Made by a program: the position numbers and the translations under genes. From Manihot esculenta (Eukaryota > Streptophyta > Magnoliopsida > Malpighiales > Euphorbiaceae): a stretch of DNA of 64,000 bases. Shown in pieces: positions 36,618 through 47,321 of this stretch (within the stretch, counting starts at the first letter, position 1; the number at the start of each line of letters is the position of its first letter). The stretch covers positions 24,841,825-24,905,824 of the forward strand of contig NC_035171.2 in NCBI RefSeq assembly GCF_001659605.2, read 5' to 3'. Under the pieces are notes generated by a model, which worked only from the letters and a program-made list of their open reading frames with translations, was not told the DNA's origin and made no database searches.

Positions 36618-38775
36618 CAAAGAAAAACCAACCAACAGACAAAGAAAGTTAATCTTAAATAAGAAAAGATGAAAAAATAATTAAGATCTGCTTACCCACA
36701 TCCCCATTTAAACTCCCCTTCGCAATATACACCAAATGCTTCAAGAACTACTGCTAATATTGCAGTCAAAGACTTGATTAGCATCTGCAATAAAAAGTAA
36801 TTTATCAATCTCTCAAGCTAAGAAGGAAGCAAAAGTTGCAAACAAAGATAATAATGAAAAATAGAATTTCTTGAAAAGTGACATACATATTGAACAATTC
36901 CAAACTTGACAACTTGATAGAACCACTGACCAAGCTTCCAAGGTTTCAAGATATAATTCATTGGAAAAGGATGCTTTATGATTCCCTTCTCATGACCATG
37001 TTCCAAAAGGGGTGTCTTAGAACTTAAACGTCCTTGTCTTTCCATAAATTCAATAGTTCTTTCTTCCCCTCCTTTAAACAAAGCACCAAAAAAAAAAGGA
37101 GGAAAGCAAGCAAAAATGATATCAGCACTAGTAGAAAACAAGAAATTACATCATGGAGAACAAAAAATAAAAGAAAATTTTTTCAATATCTACAAAGATA
37201 TATCCAAAAGAACCAATGCAGAACTATATCTCCTTTTAATCAGCAATAATCCAAACTTATCATGGAAGTGACACTGTCGCAGGATCTCTCATTTAGAAAC
37301 ACTATAAAGTTGTGCTTGTACAACCAAACCACCTCTCCTTATAAAAATATAAAAATCTATATATAAAATCAGCAATAAAGAATTTTTTTTTATTAAGAGA
37401 GACTATTCAAAACACAGGCTGCACTTCTACATTATTGTAGCATGATGGCCTTCAAAACAGCAAAAACCAAGAGATGGCACACATCCTCCACATGGAACGA
37501 AATAAAGATTTAATACTGTGCATGCAGAACCTGTAATCATGAAGATCTGCATCTCTTCCAATGAGAAAAATAGCAAATTTCTTCCTGCTAAAAGGACAAT
37601 ATTTGATCATATATGACCATTGCTCTTATATGTTATCTAAAGCTTGAAGGGCACCACAGACATGCTTTAAGTGCTATTTATTTCAAAAGAAGCCACTCTT
37701 GCTTGCAACACAATAGAATCAAATGCTTTGTCTCAGGTTTATCAAAAAATACCATCCAACAGTTTTATTAGTAAACCTGCTTTATTAACTCTACGCTCTT
37801 AAAATAAATACAAAAATGACGTGAAGGCCACCTACAGTTTCAGAAACCAACAACAATGACAAGCCCATATCTGGTGCAACTAGAGCTGGAAACTGCATCT
37901 ATCTGTTAAAAGAGTCTCTTACCAAATAATTTTCTGAAATGTACACATACTCAAAATAAAATTAATAATACTAATCAGGATTTTAAACAGTCAATACTAT
38001 CCAAAATTAAACAACAAATTAATTCCAGATAGAGTTGAGAAATATAAGAATGCAAGGAATTTCAGATCAGAAGCTTTCATGGTAACAGCTCTTATAAAAG
38101 ACATACCCATGCAAGCAACAAGGTATCTTCCAAAGCAATACATGGCAAATGATTCATAGCAGTCCCTTAGTATCTCAATATCAACACTAATTGATGGATT
38201 CACCAGTGATGCAAACTGTTTAAGACACCAATGGTTAGAGTAAGGGAAAAAAAAAAGGAGGAAAACAATTTACAACTGTATAATAATTCTAGTGGTAGTT
38301 TCAGAAGAATTTCCTCTGAAATTAATTCCCCTCATCTCCAATTAATATTAATAAAACAGTTTAGACAAGAAGCTTTTCTTTCCAACAAGTAATTCAAAAA
38401 TCAATAAATACATTTCTATAAGCATTCAAGATTTTAACTTCAGTAAAATAATTCAAGTTAGACAACTTACCGATTCTATGGCATAACAAGGAACCATTAG
38501 GGTAACTCCAATTAAAAACTTTTGTTCCTGAGAAAAGAGAACTAAAGGATCAATTAACATGTAAGCAGAAAAATGAGCACAAGTCTTAATAATTCAGAAA
38601 ATTAGACACTGAAAGCAGAGGAGAAAACCTCAGGGTTCTTATATGCGGAAAGGTGTTCAAACAAGAGGTAAAAGGAAAAGACAAGTGTTAGAACCACAAA
38701 AGCAACAGACACCAAAGTTGCCCATAATGGAGTTGAGTAGCCTAAGAGAGAACTGATAATATCCTGATACTTCAT
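19845..38775 (-). CDS. LAZ1: LAZ1-like DUF300 (Ost-alpha/TMEM184-type) membrane protein
   Basis: Eight coding exons join in frame with GT-AG junctions: 38775-38629, 38527-38471, 38215-38107, 37071-36887, 36784-36696, 30141-29880, 27545-27294 and 20195-19845. They total 1452 bases, 483 residues, the usual LAZ1 length. The start has an in-frame stop nine bases upstream. Transmembrane segments fill the first ~300 residues (TLVSVAFVVLTLVFSFYLLF; FLTWWQGVAIALLSSLG). Diagnostic stretches include ISVDIEILRDCYESFAMYCFG, HPFPMNYILKPWKLGQWFYQ and DYASVDCPLDPDEVRDSERP. The last exon is a charged, Ser-rich cytosolic tail. In Arabidopsis LAZ1 acts at the tonoplast/plasma membrane and affects cell death and brassinosteroid signalling; transport substrate unsettled. 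Three introns exceed 2 kb, and two hold retrotransposons in the gene's own orientation. No broken exon was seen. Confidence 0.93.
20196..22002. other. Left part of the last LAZ1-like intron
   Basis: Intron sequence between exon 8 and the chromovirus. Moderately AT-rich with no recognised gene or repeat. Together with 27183-27293 it represents the pre-insertion intron of roughly 1.9 kb. Confidence 0.6.
22008..22454 (-). repeat. 3' LTR of the chromovirus (447 bp)
   Basis: Left LTR. The polyprotein frame runs about 82 bases into it and ends at 22373. The minus strand contains the element's own promoter and polyadenylation signals, although I could not pinpoint them. Confidence 0.95.
22373..26827 (-). 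CDS. Chromovirus Gag-Pol polyprotein, one in-frame stop at 24542-24544
   Basis: A single frame of about 1484 codons interrupted by one TAG between RT and RNase H (…YLGHIIS, stop, HGVQVDQTK…). Order from the N-terminus: gag capsid region (WLSRCQHFFRHQ), zinc knuckle (CFNCDEQFVRGHQC), aspartic protease (LIDSGSTHSFVS), RT (WRLCVDYRELNAIT and the FFDDILVF active site), then after the stop RNase H (VECDASGIGIGAVLLQ). Integrase follows with its HHCC start (HEGYQKTLYR…CDTCQRHK) and core (FVEGIPASRGKNVLLVVVDR, YHPQSDGQTEVVNR), then a chromodomain (ILDHRIKRGNPEVLVHWSN). The start is uncertain: methionines at 26827 and 26821 lie inside the LTR; 26704 (MGESVQEQL) is just past the PBS and is the likelier start. 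The stop would prevent Gag-Pol unless read through. Confidence 0.9.
22455..22472 (-). other. Polypurine tract of the chromovirus
   Basis: Minus strand reads TGGGGCAGGGAAGTAA directly before the 3' LTR. It is embedded in the coding frame near the C-terminus of Pol. Confidence 0.7.
26715..26727 (-). other. Primer-binding site of the chromovirus (tRNA-iMet)
   Basis: Minus strand reads TGGTATCAGAGCC, matching the 3' end of initiator tRNA-Met, three bases from the LTR. The gag frame reads straight through it. Confidence 0.88.
26731..27177 (-). repeat. 5' LTR of the chromovirus (447 bp)
   Basis: Right LTR, adjacent to the PBS. The open gag frame extends back into this LTR as far as a methionine at 26827, so coding sequence and LTR may overlap here as well. 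Confidence 0.95.
27546..29879. other. LAZ1-like intron between exons 6 and 7
   Basis: No gene. 28740-29000 is strongly AT-rich. 29040-29110 has a C/T-rich run. Nothing is recognised as an element. Confidence 0.6.
30683..30757. repeat. 28 bp perfect palindrome followed by a 22 bp tandem duplication
   Basis: 30683-30710 is a perfect inverted repeat with no spacer, centred on CTTCTAGAAG (each arm 14 bases). Immediately after it, CTCCTTGTTAATAGTTCCA… occurs twice (30714-30735 and 30736-30757). Both lie in the intron between exons 5 and 6 of the LAZ1-like gene. Confidence 0.8.
30825..31000 (+). mobile_element. Possible tRNA-derived SINE with RTE/Au-like tail (weak)
   Basis: TAGCAAGGTGGTCAAG at about 30832 resembles a pol III A box and GGGTTCACCC at about 30869 a B box, with suitable spacing. 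A segment reading GGAGTCGGCTATAT near 30923 resembles the conserved GGGTCGGCTACAT tail of plant Au-type SINEs and RTE LINEs. A second such tail-like piece precedes it (30786-30822). Ends and target duplications were not resolved. Confidence 0.35.
31177..31208. repeat. (AC)16 microsatellite
   Basis: Uninterrupted AC dinucleotides over 32 bases in a LAZ1-like intron. Confidence 0.95.
31880..35393 (-). mobile_element. Ty1/copia relic 3 inside the intron between exons 5 and 6 of the LAZ1-like gene
   Basis: Same family as relic 1. From right to left: leader (34930-35380), gag-pre-integrase (34620-34930, FPINFLSVIALIKALNYKIEFFFSDH), integrase (about 33900-34350, KVLRTDNGTQYMDSYF, SVAERKNKQLWK). 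Then a heavily decayed RT (33100-33420, with KNKVWELVSVPPGEKLV-like and CKWVFAVKHKIDGS-like reading) and RNase H (to about 31880). Stops are frequent throughout. A 5' LTR is present at the right end, but no 3' LTR was found at the left, so that end is truncated or rearranged. Confidence 0.8.
35394..35608 (-). repeat. 5' LTR of copia relic 3 (215 bp)
   Basis: Runs TGAAGAATTT to GGTCAACA, directly abutting an iMet primer-binding site at 35383-35393 (minus strand TGGTATCAGAG). It is similar by eye to 10074-10262. A TATA-like stretch TATATAAATATCC on the minus strand lies near 35455-35467. Confidence 0.78.
35609..36695. other. Remainder of the LAZ1-like intron
   Basis: No coding sequence. 36170-36290 contains a degenerate TTCGGTT/AACCGA-type low-complexity repeat, also seen at 31510-31850 and 59745-60190. 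A (GA)n run lies near the exon. Confidence 0.55.
36584..36615. repeat. (AG)16 microsatellite
   Basis: Uninterrupted AG/GA dinucleotides about 80 bases from the donor of LAZ1-like exon 5. Confidence 0.95.
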
Positions 38776-39194
38776 GGGCTATGCTTTCTAACTCGCTGAT
38801 AGCATCCCAGCATAATGAGACTTGCCAATTCCAACACTACAACATTGCTAATGATTTCAAAACACCTAAAACCAGAAGGGTAATACCTGTCAGTGTAACA
38901 CAAAATGAACAACAATCTATAAACTATAAGAGAAAAAAGAGAATAAAAACTTGTCTCTTCTCTTTTCCTAATTTTTAACTAAAACCCAAAACTTAATTGA
39001 GTCAAAATTGTTTTAAAAACTTAGCTAATCTTTGTTCTGTTCGGCAAATAGAATAAAAATCATGGTTTCCAGTTTCTTACACTTTCTTGACAACCAAACA
39101 GATCGAACTTGAGAATCCAGCTAGAAAACTTATCATCGCTACACAAAATAAAGTTCCATCAAAATGTAGAATTAGACGATTTACATCACTTACG

Positions 39195-39380
39195 GTCAGA
39201 GCAGGGTGATGAAGGTTGTGGAATGGTCGCGGGGGAGAGGAAGAGAGAGCGCTTGGAATTGGGACCCAATTGTAAAAGTAATCCAAATTCGTGAATGGGC
39301 TGCGGACACCAGGAAATAGCGACAGCGGACTCCTTGCTGTCTACATCCGTAGAGAAAATGAGAAATCACGACCACCCCTC
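39195..39380 (-). promoter_or_regulatory. Likely 5' UTR exon and upstream edge of the LAZ1-like gene
   Basis: The minus strand shows a GC-richer leader with a CT-rich run (CTCTCTCTTCCTCTC near 39235-39250) ending in CTGACC/GTAAGT at 39195/39194, a strong donor. The coding start at 38775 lies ~420 bases downstream, so a 5' UTR intron is likely. No clear TATA box was seen, so the start site is only approximate. Confidence 0.45.
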
Positions 39381-42195
39381 CTCCATTGGGACCACAGGGA
39401 CATGTTCGGCCCTGATCTTATCAGAGTTTGGTTCTAGATTTACTTCGACACACTAGCAGCTAGCTAACCAATTGTAGGAGAGAACTCAACTAGGAGACAT
39501 TTTCTTCTTTATTTTTTTCAAAACTGACTGAAAAATAAGTTTAATTACAAAAGTTCTTTTAATTTTATCCAAAAGACAAATTTGCCCCTCAAGACTAAGG
39601 GTTAGCCTCCATTGAGGATAAATTTAATCTCTCAATGTTTTATATTCGTTTTTTAATTTAATTTTATTGTCAAAAATATTCTCAACTGTAATTTTATCTG
39701 ACTAAAAATTTCCATTATATAAAAATAATAAAATTATATTTTTCTCCTCTTTCTTTTTATTTCTCTCTTATTTTTATAAGTAAATTAATAAAATATTTTA
39801 TTATGTTTACAATAAAATTAATTATTATTATTTCTACTTTTATTATTAAAATAGAATGTACAAAAATTATATTATTTTATTATTATTTTAAAAAATTATT
39901 AAAAATTTAAATATTTCATTATTTATGTAACATTTTAATTAAAGTTCTTAATATTTATTAATGAGTGATTTAATATTTTAAAAATATTTATTAATGAGTG
40001 ATTTAATATTTTAAAAATATATATTTTGAAGATTTAAATATTATCAATTAATTTTGAGGGGCTATTATGAATAATTGAAATAAATTTAATTTGTTATCCA
40101 ATGTTTTTCTTGCAACTTATAGCATAGAAGTTTTTACTTTTGTTAATGGGATCAATCTTAGTGCTTATATTGAATGTTAAAAGGAAGTAAATTTTCTAGA
40201 GTTTTCCGATGTTAGATTTTATAGTATATTTAAATCGATTTAATTTCTACCGTCGATGTCAATTGGAGGCCTACAATAATTTTTCTAAAAGAAAATTTTA
40301 AGATGCACGACTTTAAAAAAATTGATTAGGACTGCAAGTAAAAATTTTATTATTTAGAGGTCAATTTTAAATTTTAATTATTTTTTTTAAATTTTTCATA
40401 ATTTTTCATATTAAAATAAAAGTACTGGTGGAGGATTTGAACGGAATCCCTCCCATATTTGAACGGAATCCCTCCCATTTGTAAATCTTTTGCAAAAAGA
40501 GATCATTAGAGAAAGAAATGATTGTGCAATTGCATACTTCAATTTATCTTTGAATTAAACCACATAGGCATGATTAGTGAAGCTCTCTCGATCTTACTAC
40601 TCCTTACCTCACATATTGAATGAAGAATTAAACTAGAAGACTTTTTTTTCATAAAAACTATAATTGAAATGACAAGAAGCAGAACCCTTAAGAATAAAGA
40701 ATGTGGCACATCGGTTCTTCTTGAGTATAGTATAGTATGTATGAACATCTAGTGGATTTTTGCACGATATGGGCATATGAGCAAGTGTAGATGTATGCTA
40801 TAAGTTTCTTGAAACTCTTGATAAATGTCTTTATTATAAAAATTTTGAAGTTGTATTTTCTTGAATGGCCTTTCACTCAATGGTTGCTTCATATTATGTC
40901 AAAGTCTGAAAATTATGGATCCATCAAAGAAGAGTAATATTTTTCCAATGAGTTTGATTTTTCCATAAAGTGCTTCGTTCGTGTGCTTGTGTATATTTCT
41001 TTTCTCCCTTATAAATAGATTCAAAAAATTTCTGCAAAATTACTATTAAAAATATGTGTCCTAAAATCTTATATTATAGTATTGATTTAACATAATCTTG
41101 CATCTCTAGACATAAACAAGATAATTTAATTAATTAAAACTTGTTTAAATAGTTAAATATAATATATTGCCCATTAGATTTTAATAGTCATTTTATTCAT
41201 AAGAAGTTGAGAATATAATAACGGAACATACTTCAATTCTGTTATACTTAATTCCTATTTCATGGCTACATCTTTCAAGCTAAAGAATGGGAAACCTTTC
41301 TCTTATTATATGAGTTCAATTTTCATTTTATCGGGAAAAGTAATCTTTTTTTCAACAATACCTTTGTCATTTTATCCAATAGCGTTCCGTTAGATAAAAA
41401 TAAATTTGATAAATATTGATAACTCTCTTACAAAATACTATAAAATGTTGATAGATGTAGAATCAAAGTAGACTGTCACTTCTATCTGTTTCTGCTGATG
41501 TCTAATCTAGGTACGTTTTTGTGTGTTCATAGTTATGAGTGGACTAAACTAGTAGTATCATATCAATAACACTTGGAGTTTACTCTTGTCAATTTTTGTT
41601 CATCTAAATCATAATAGCTAGAGGTGTAATCGAACTGAGTTCAAACTCGACTCAAACTCCATTTTTGAGCTCGAGCTTGTTGATCAAAAAAATTATTGTA
41701 CTTGAGCTTGAGCTCGATGCACAAAAAAAAAATTATTATACTCAAGCTTAATTCATAATAAACTCATTTATCATTTAAACAAATTCAAACTCTAAGTTGT
41801 TAACAAACTCTTTAAGTTTAAACCTAATTAATTTAAATTTTTAAATTTAAATTTTGAACTAAAAATCTAAAGTAACTTTAAATAAAATTAAATATTTTAT
41901 TTATATTTATTAAAAGTCTATTGTAGATTTTGATTTGAACCACGATAGAGAGAAAATTCCCTCCATTTTCGTAAACTTTCGATGTGGGATGGTGCAACTA
42001 AATGTGTTGCGCCCTATGTATATAACTTAATATGCAATGATAATTAAAACTAGTCCTAAGGTCTAGTGGCTAACATATGGTTATTTTAACTCCCAACTGA
42101 AATCTGTTTTATTTTTTATTTTTTTTTTATTTAGGTAAAAAAATTATATGATAATATATTAAATATTTAAAATATTTTAAGATTTTAATGTTTAT
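39381..42195. other. Intergenic region upstream of the LAZ1-like gene
   Basis: AT-rich, no supported gene. 39961-40021 contains a tandem duplication of a ~37 base unit (TTTATTAATGAGTGATTTAA…). 41620-41760 has GAGCTTGAGCTCGA-type low-complexity sequence. Short minus-strand frames at 40539-40876 look random. Confidence 0.6.
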
Positions 42196-44146
42196 TTTTT
42201 TATTTTGAATCAAAAAAGACTTTATTTATCTTGTAGAATAATAATCCAAGAGACAATCAGCAATGTCAATCCAAATCTTGAATCTACCATGATGAATAGA
42301 CTCTCTAACTAATAAATGGGCGGCTCTATTTTCTGAACGCCGTACCCAACGAACATGAATGTTACCATGAGACCGCATAGCATCCTTGCAATCAGAAACA
42401 ACTAATCCAAACTCCTAAAAGTCATCCAGAGGAGAGCGAATAGCCAAGGCTAAAGATTGGTTATCCGTAAAAATACAACCAGTCTGAAGAAAACAATCTC
42501 TAGCATAAGATAAACATTGATGCAAGGCCAAAACTTCAGCAATAACAGGTTGCCCACCCCCCTCATAGAAACCCGAAATTGCAATGGAAAAGAAGCCTTC
42601 CAAGTCCTCAAATACTGTTGCAAAACCGAACAAATCAGCACTAGTAAAGACTGCACAATCAATGAATGCAATCCAATCAACTTCAAGAGTGGTAGCCTCA
42701 ACCAAAGGGAGCACACGAGGAACAGATGGGTGGGATAACGTCCTTGGCCGAGCCACAAGTGAAGCCACATAATCAGTAAAATAGGAACTAGCAGCATGAT
42801 GAACCTCACTAGGTGACAAAACTTTATTGACCCACAATCTTTCATTCCTGGCATGCCATAACTTCCATGCATGTATAGCCATATGTGCAGTCCTTTCTCT
42901 GCCAAAAGTATTATAAATATGAATAAAGAAATCCATGAATATAGGAAAATCAACAGCAGTAGAAAAACCAGCAAGTCTCCATAACTCAACAGCCATTGGA
43001 CAATACAAAAAAACATGTGAAATAGATTCATCATGATCACAAAAAAGACATGCAGCAGGTACATGTATCCCACGCCTCAAAAGAATATCCCGAGTAGGAA
43101 GCACTCCACGACAAGTACGCCAAAGAAAATCACGAACTTTGGGAGGAACATCAAGAGACCAAAGACGGTTCCACCCATCATTATAACCCAGCACACCAGT
43201 CCTACCCGACAATTCTAAGGCACAAAAATAGACAGATTTAACTGAGTACACACCCTTCTTATGCAAGTGCCAAATTAATTTATCCGGTTTTGGGAATAAA
43301 GGCAATGGAATAGTTAGAATAGCTCTCATATCAGCAACACTAAAAATATTCATTAGCTTCTCTACATCCCAATGCAGCTCACCTTCAACAAACAAATCAC
43401 ATACTCTCATGGCTTCAGGAACAAACATCGACTCATCTAAAGGCATAAAACCAATATCCCGAGGAATCCAAGGGCAATTAACAACAAAAACCTGCTTACC
43501 ATCACCAATTCGCCACCTTACCCCACGTTGCAACACTTGTTGAGAAGACAAAATACTCTTCCAAACGAAGCTATAGTTAGAACCTAACCGAGCTGACAAA
43601 AAATCCACATTCGGAAAATATTTAGCTTTGAGCACTCGATATATAAGAGAATTGGTGCCAACCAACAAACGCGAACCTTGCTTTCCCAATAAGGCAGTAT
43701 TAAAACTAGCCAAATCCCGAAAGCCCATCCCACCTTTCGATTTACGCCCACACATTCGATCCCACGAGAGCCAATTCATCCCTCTCCCATCCTCACGACA
43801 ACCACCCCACCAAAATTTACTCATCATGACCTGTAGCTGACGGCAAGTGAAAACAGGTAATAAAAAAATATTCATGCAATATGTTGAAATTGCCTGTAAT
43901 ACAGATTTAATTAATACTTCTCTGCCTGCACGAGAAAAAAAACGATTACTCCAACTACTAATACATTTCCAAATGCGATCCCTCAAGAAAGAGAAAATTT
44001 GCTTTTTACTACGGCCAATAAGAGAGGGTAACCCCAAATAATTACCGCCACCCAAAGGAAGATGAACATCAAATATACCAGAGATGATCAACCGGTTTTC
44101 CTCAAACACACACGGACTAAACATGATACCAGATTTATCAAAATTT
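42196..44146 (-). mobile_element. 5'-truncated L1-type LINE, copy A
   Basis: Non-LTR retrotransposon reading on the minus strand, ending at the left in a T-run (poly(A) on the minus strand) just before GAATCAA-AAAGACTTTATTTATC, a 3' end shared with copy B. It is truncated at its 5' side at about 44146, in the RT domain after the catalytic FADD position. No convincing target duplication was found in the AT-rich flanks. Confidence 0.88.
42415..44124 (-). pseudogene. LINE ORF2 C-terminal part, copy A (RT thumb, zf-RVT, RNase H)
   Basis: 569 residues open. The N-terminal part is the end of RT (LPLGGGNYLGLPSLIGRSK, REVLIKSVLQAIS, MSKFWWGG). The middle is the zf-RVT region (DFLWRTCRGVLPTRDILLRRG, CLFCDHDESISHVFLYC). 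The C-terminal is an RNase H-like domain (VDWIAFIDCA…AEVLALHQC…FTDNQSLALAI). Copy B continues for ~60 residues beyond the point where copy A meets a TAG, so copy A's RNase H domain is cut short. The RT catalytic region is missing through 5' truncation, so the product cannot be active. Confidence 0.85.
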
Positions 44147-45740
44147 AAATATTATTTTTTCATTAATTACTACTCTTTCATTAATTATATAAAGTGTATT
44201 TAATATAATATTAAGTTTAATAATTATTTATTTAAATATTTATATTAAATTTTATATAAAATTAATTAAACTATATATAATAAATATATAAATTTATATA
44301 TAAATGATCTATTTACGTGAGGGAGAAAGTGAATTCCTATTTAAATTATAAAATTATATAATTTTGTTGCCGGTATTAATAGACATTTTAATACTAAATT
44401 TATTAATATATTATCATTAATTATATCATTGATTATTTATATATTATTATTTAATTTTAATTCAAATATATAATTTATATTAAATTATTTTATATTATAA
44501 AAAAATTATATATACAATATAAATATAAAATATTATATAAATAATAAATATATTAATGTATGTATAATCAACTTAAATTATATATATATATATATATTAC
44601 TCAAATTTCATTGATAATACTGTAATGATTTATATTTAAATTATATAAAAATTTTAATTTATAAAATAAGAGAGTGATATTAAATATAAAAATTAATCAT
44701 AAAAACCAATATACGAGCATATGAAAGTAATAGTAATAATAATATTCGATTAAAGAGACTTAATAAAGATATTTTTAAAAAATATAAAGACAATATCTCT
44801 GTAAAAGATAAATATTTAAATTAATAATATAATTACATAATAAATAAATAGACATAATAATTACATAATTTAGTATTATTTAATTTTTTTAAAGAAGAGA
44901 GAATAACATAAATAAATATTTAAAAATATTATTTATAATTTTTCCTATTAAAAAAATATTTATAAAATTACTTAATTTTTTAAGAGATATTATTTAATAT
45001 TTATTAGTAGTATTATTATGTTACATTAAATATATTTTTATCTGATATATTAAATTTCTTTATATATATATAGAATTAATTTTTTTTTATAAATTTAAAA
45101 TAAAATTATTAATAATTATATTTTATAATAATAATATATTTATAAACAATACTATTAATAAATCTATTTATGAGTCTTATAAATGAGTTTAGCACACAAG
45201 TTTGTTTATGAGTCTCTTTAATGAGTCGGTTCATGCGCCATTTAACGAGTCAAATACTTTTAAACTTAACGAGTTAAAAATTAAGTCCGAAAATGAATTG
45301 AATCCGATCGAATTTTTATCAAATTAAATTTTGAATAACTCATAAATAATTTAGTTTATTTATACTTCTAATAATAGTGCATACAGTTCTTACATCTTAG
45401 ACTGCACTTATCTCATATGCATGCGGTTTGAGTTTGATACCACTAACATACTTATACAATGTATGAGTATACGATTAGTGTTAGCTCATGTTAATTGTAT
45501 TGATATTATTTAAGGTGTGTGAAAATATTTTCTATTCCCATTGCGAACTAATTATAAATATGGAAAGTCACCGGAGGGCAGATTTGTATGATTAATTAAT
45601 TAATTAATTAAATGTGTTTAATTAATTATATTAATTAATAAATTTAGTTAGCAATATAAGTTACAAGTTCTTAATATTACTTGAATTTAATTATGGACTA
45701 AAATTAAATTAATGGAGATAATAAATTTATGTGATGAATG
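44147..45740. other. AT-rich spacer between the two LINE copies
   Basis: Extremely AT-rich from 44150 to 45160, including a (TA) run at 44579-44598. 45170-45370 has AACGAGTT/AATGAGT low-complexity sequence. 45375-45505 is a dispersed repeat copy. 45590-45625 is (ATTA)n. Confidence 0.65.
45375..45505 (-). repeat. Dispersed non-coding repeat, copy 2 (inverse of 15.6 kb copy)
   Basis: Its reverse complement aligns by eye with 15590-15745 over ACTCATACAT, TATAAGTATGT and GTGGTATCAAACTCAAA and ends in TATGCACTATTAT. Confidence 0.6.
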
Positions 45741-45778
45741 TATAGATTTTTTTTTTTTTGAATCAAGAAAGACTTTAT

Positions 45779-47321
45779 TTATCTTGTAGAATAATAATCC
45801 AAGAGACAATCAGGAATGTCAATCCAAATCTTGAATCTACCATGATGAATAGACTCTCTAGCTAATAAATAGGCGGCTCTATTTTCTGAACGCCGTACCC
45901 AACAAACATGAATGTTACCCTGAGACCGCATAACATCTTTGCAATCAGAAACAACTAATCCAAACTCTGAAAAGTCATCCAGAGGAGAGCGAATAGCCAA
46001 GGCTAAAGATTGGTTATCCGTAAAAATACAACCCGCCTGAAGAAAACAATCTCTAGCATAAGATAAACATTGACGCAAGGCCAAAGCTTCAGCAATAACA
46101 GGTTGCCCACCCCCCTCATAGAAACCCGAAATTGCAATGGAAAAGAAGCCTTCCAAGTCCTCAAATACTGCTGCAAAACCGAACAAATCAGCACTAGCAA
46201 AGACTACACAATCAATGAATGCAATCCAATCAACTTCAAGAGTGGTAGCCTCAACCAATGGGAGCACACGAGGAACAGATGGGTGGGATAACGTCCTTGG
46301 TCGAGACACAAGTGAAGCCACATAATCATTAAAATAGGAACTAGCAGCATGATGAACCTCACTGGGTGACAAAACTTTATTGACCCACAATCTTTCATTC
46401 CTGGCATGCCATAACTTCCATGCATGTATAGCCATACGTGCAGTCCTTTCTCTGCCAAAAGTATTATAAATATGAATAAAGAAATCCATGAATATAGAAA
46501 AATCAACAGCAGTAGAAAAACCAGCAAGTCTCCATAACTCAACAGCCATTGGACAATGCAAAAAAACATGTGAAATAGATTCATCATGATCACAAAAAAG
46601 ACATGCAGCAGGTACATGTATCCCACGCCTCAAAAGAATATCCCGAGTAGGAAGCACTCCACGACAAGTACGCCAAAGAAAATCCCGAACTTTGGGAGGA
46701 ACATCAAGAGACCAAAGACGATTCCACCCATCATTATAACCCAGCACACCAGTCCTACCCGACAATTCTAAGGCTCAAAAATAGGCAGATTTAACTGAGT
46801 ACACACCCTTCTTATGCAAGTGCCAAATTAATTTATCCGGTTTTGGGAATAGAGGCAATGGAATAGTAAGAATAGCTCTCATATCAGCAACACTAAAAAT
46901 ATTCATTAGCTTCTCTACATCCCAACGCAGCTCACCTTCAACAAACAAATCACATACTCTTATGGCTTCAAGAACAAACATCGCCTCATCTAAAGGCATA
47001 AAACCAATATCCCGAGGAATCCAAGGGCAATTAACAACAAAAACCTGCTTACCATCACCAATTCGCCACCTTACCCCACGTTGCAACATTTGTTGAGAAG
47101 ACAAAAGACTCTTCCAAATGAAGCTATAGTTAGAACCTAACCGAGCTGACAAAAAATCCCCATTTGGAAAATATTTAGCTTTGAGCACTCTATATAGAAG
47201 AGAATTGGTGTCAACCAACAAACGCCAACCTTGCTTTCCTAATAAGGCAGTATTAAAACTAGCCAAATCCCGAAAGCCCATCCCACCTTCCGATTTACGG
47301 CCGCACATTCGATCCCACGAG
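45779..47321 (-). pseudogene. LINE copy B ORF2 C-terminal part
   Basis: Two in-frame-order segments, 47321-46775 and 46765-45779, separated by a stop in the codon after SAYF (copy A has a Cys codon there). It contains the zf-RVT region (CLFCDHDESISHVFLHC) and a full RNase H-like end (WIAFIDCVVF, AEALALRQC, FTDNQSLALAI, CWVRRSENRAAYLLARES), reaching a stop at 45779. It is closely similar to copy A. The preceding coding sequence resumes beyond the LTR element at 54681. Confidence 0.85.

Noticed and set aside
42450..43073. 207-residue Leu/Ile/Phe-rich frame that looks like a membrane protein
   Set aside because: Shadow of the LINE ORF2 in another frame; the true frame has zf-RVT and RNase H motifs.
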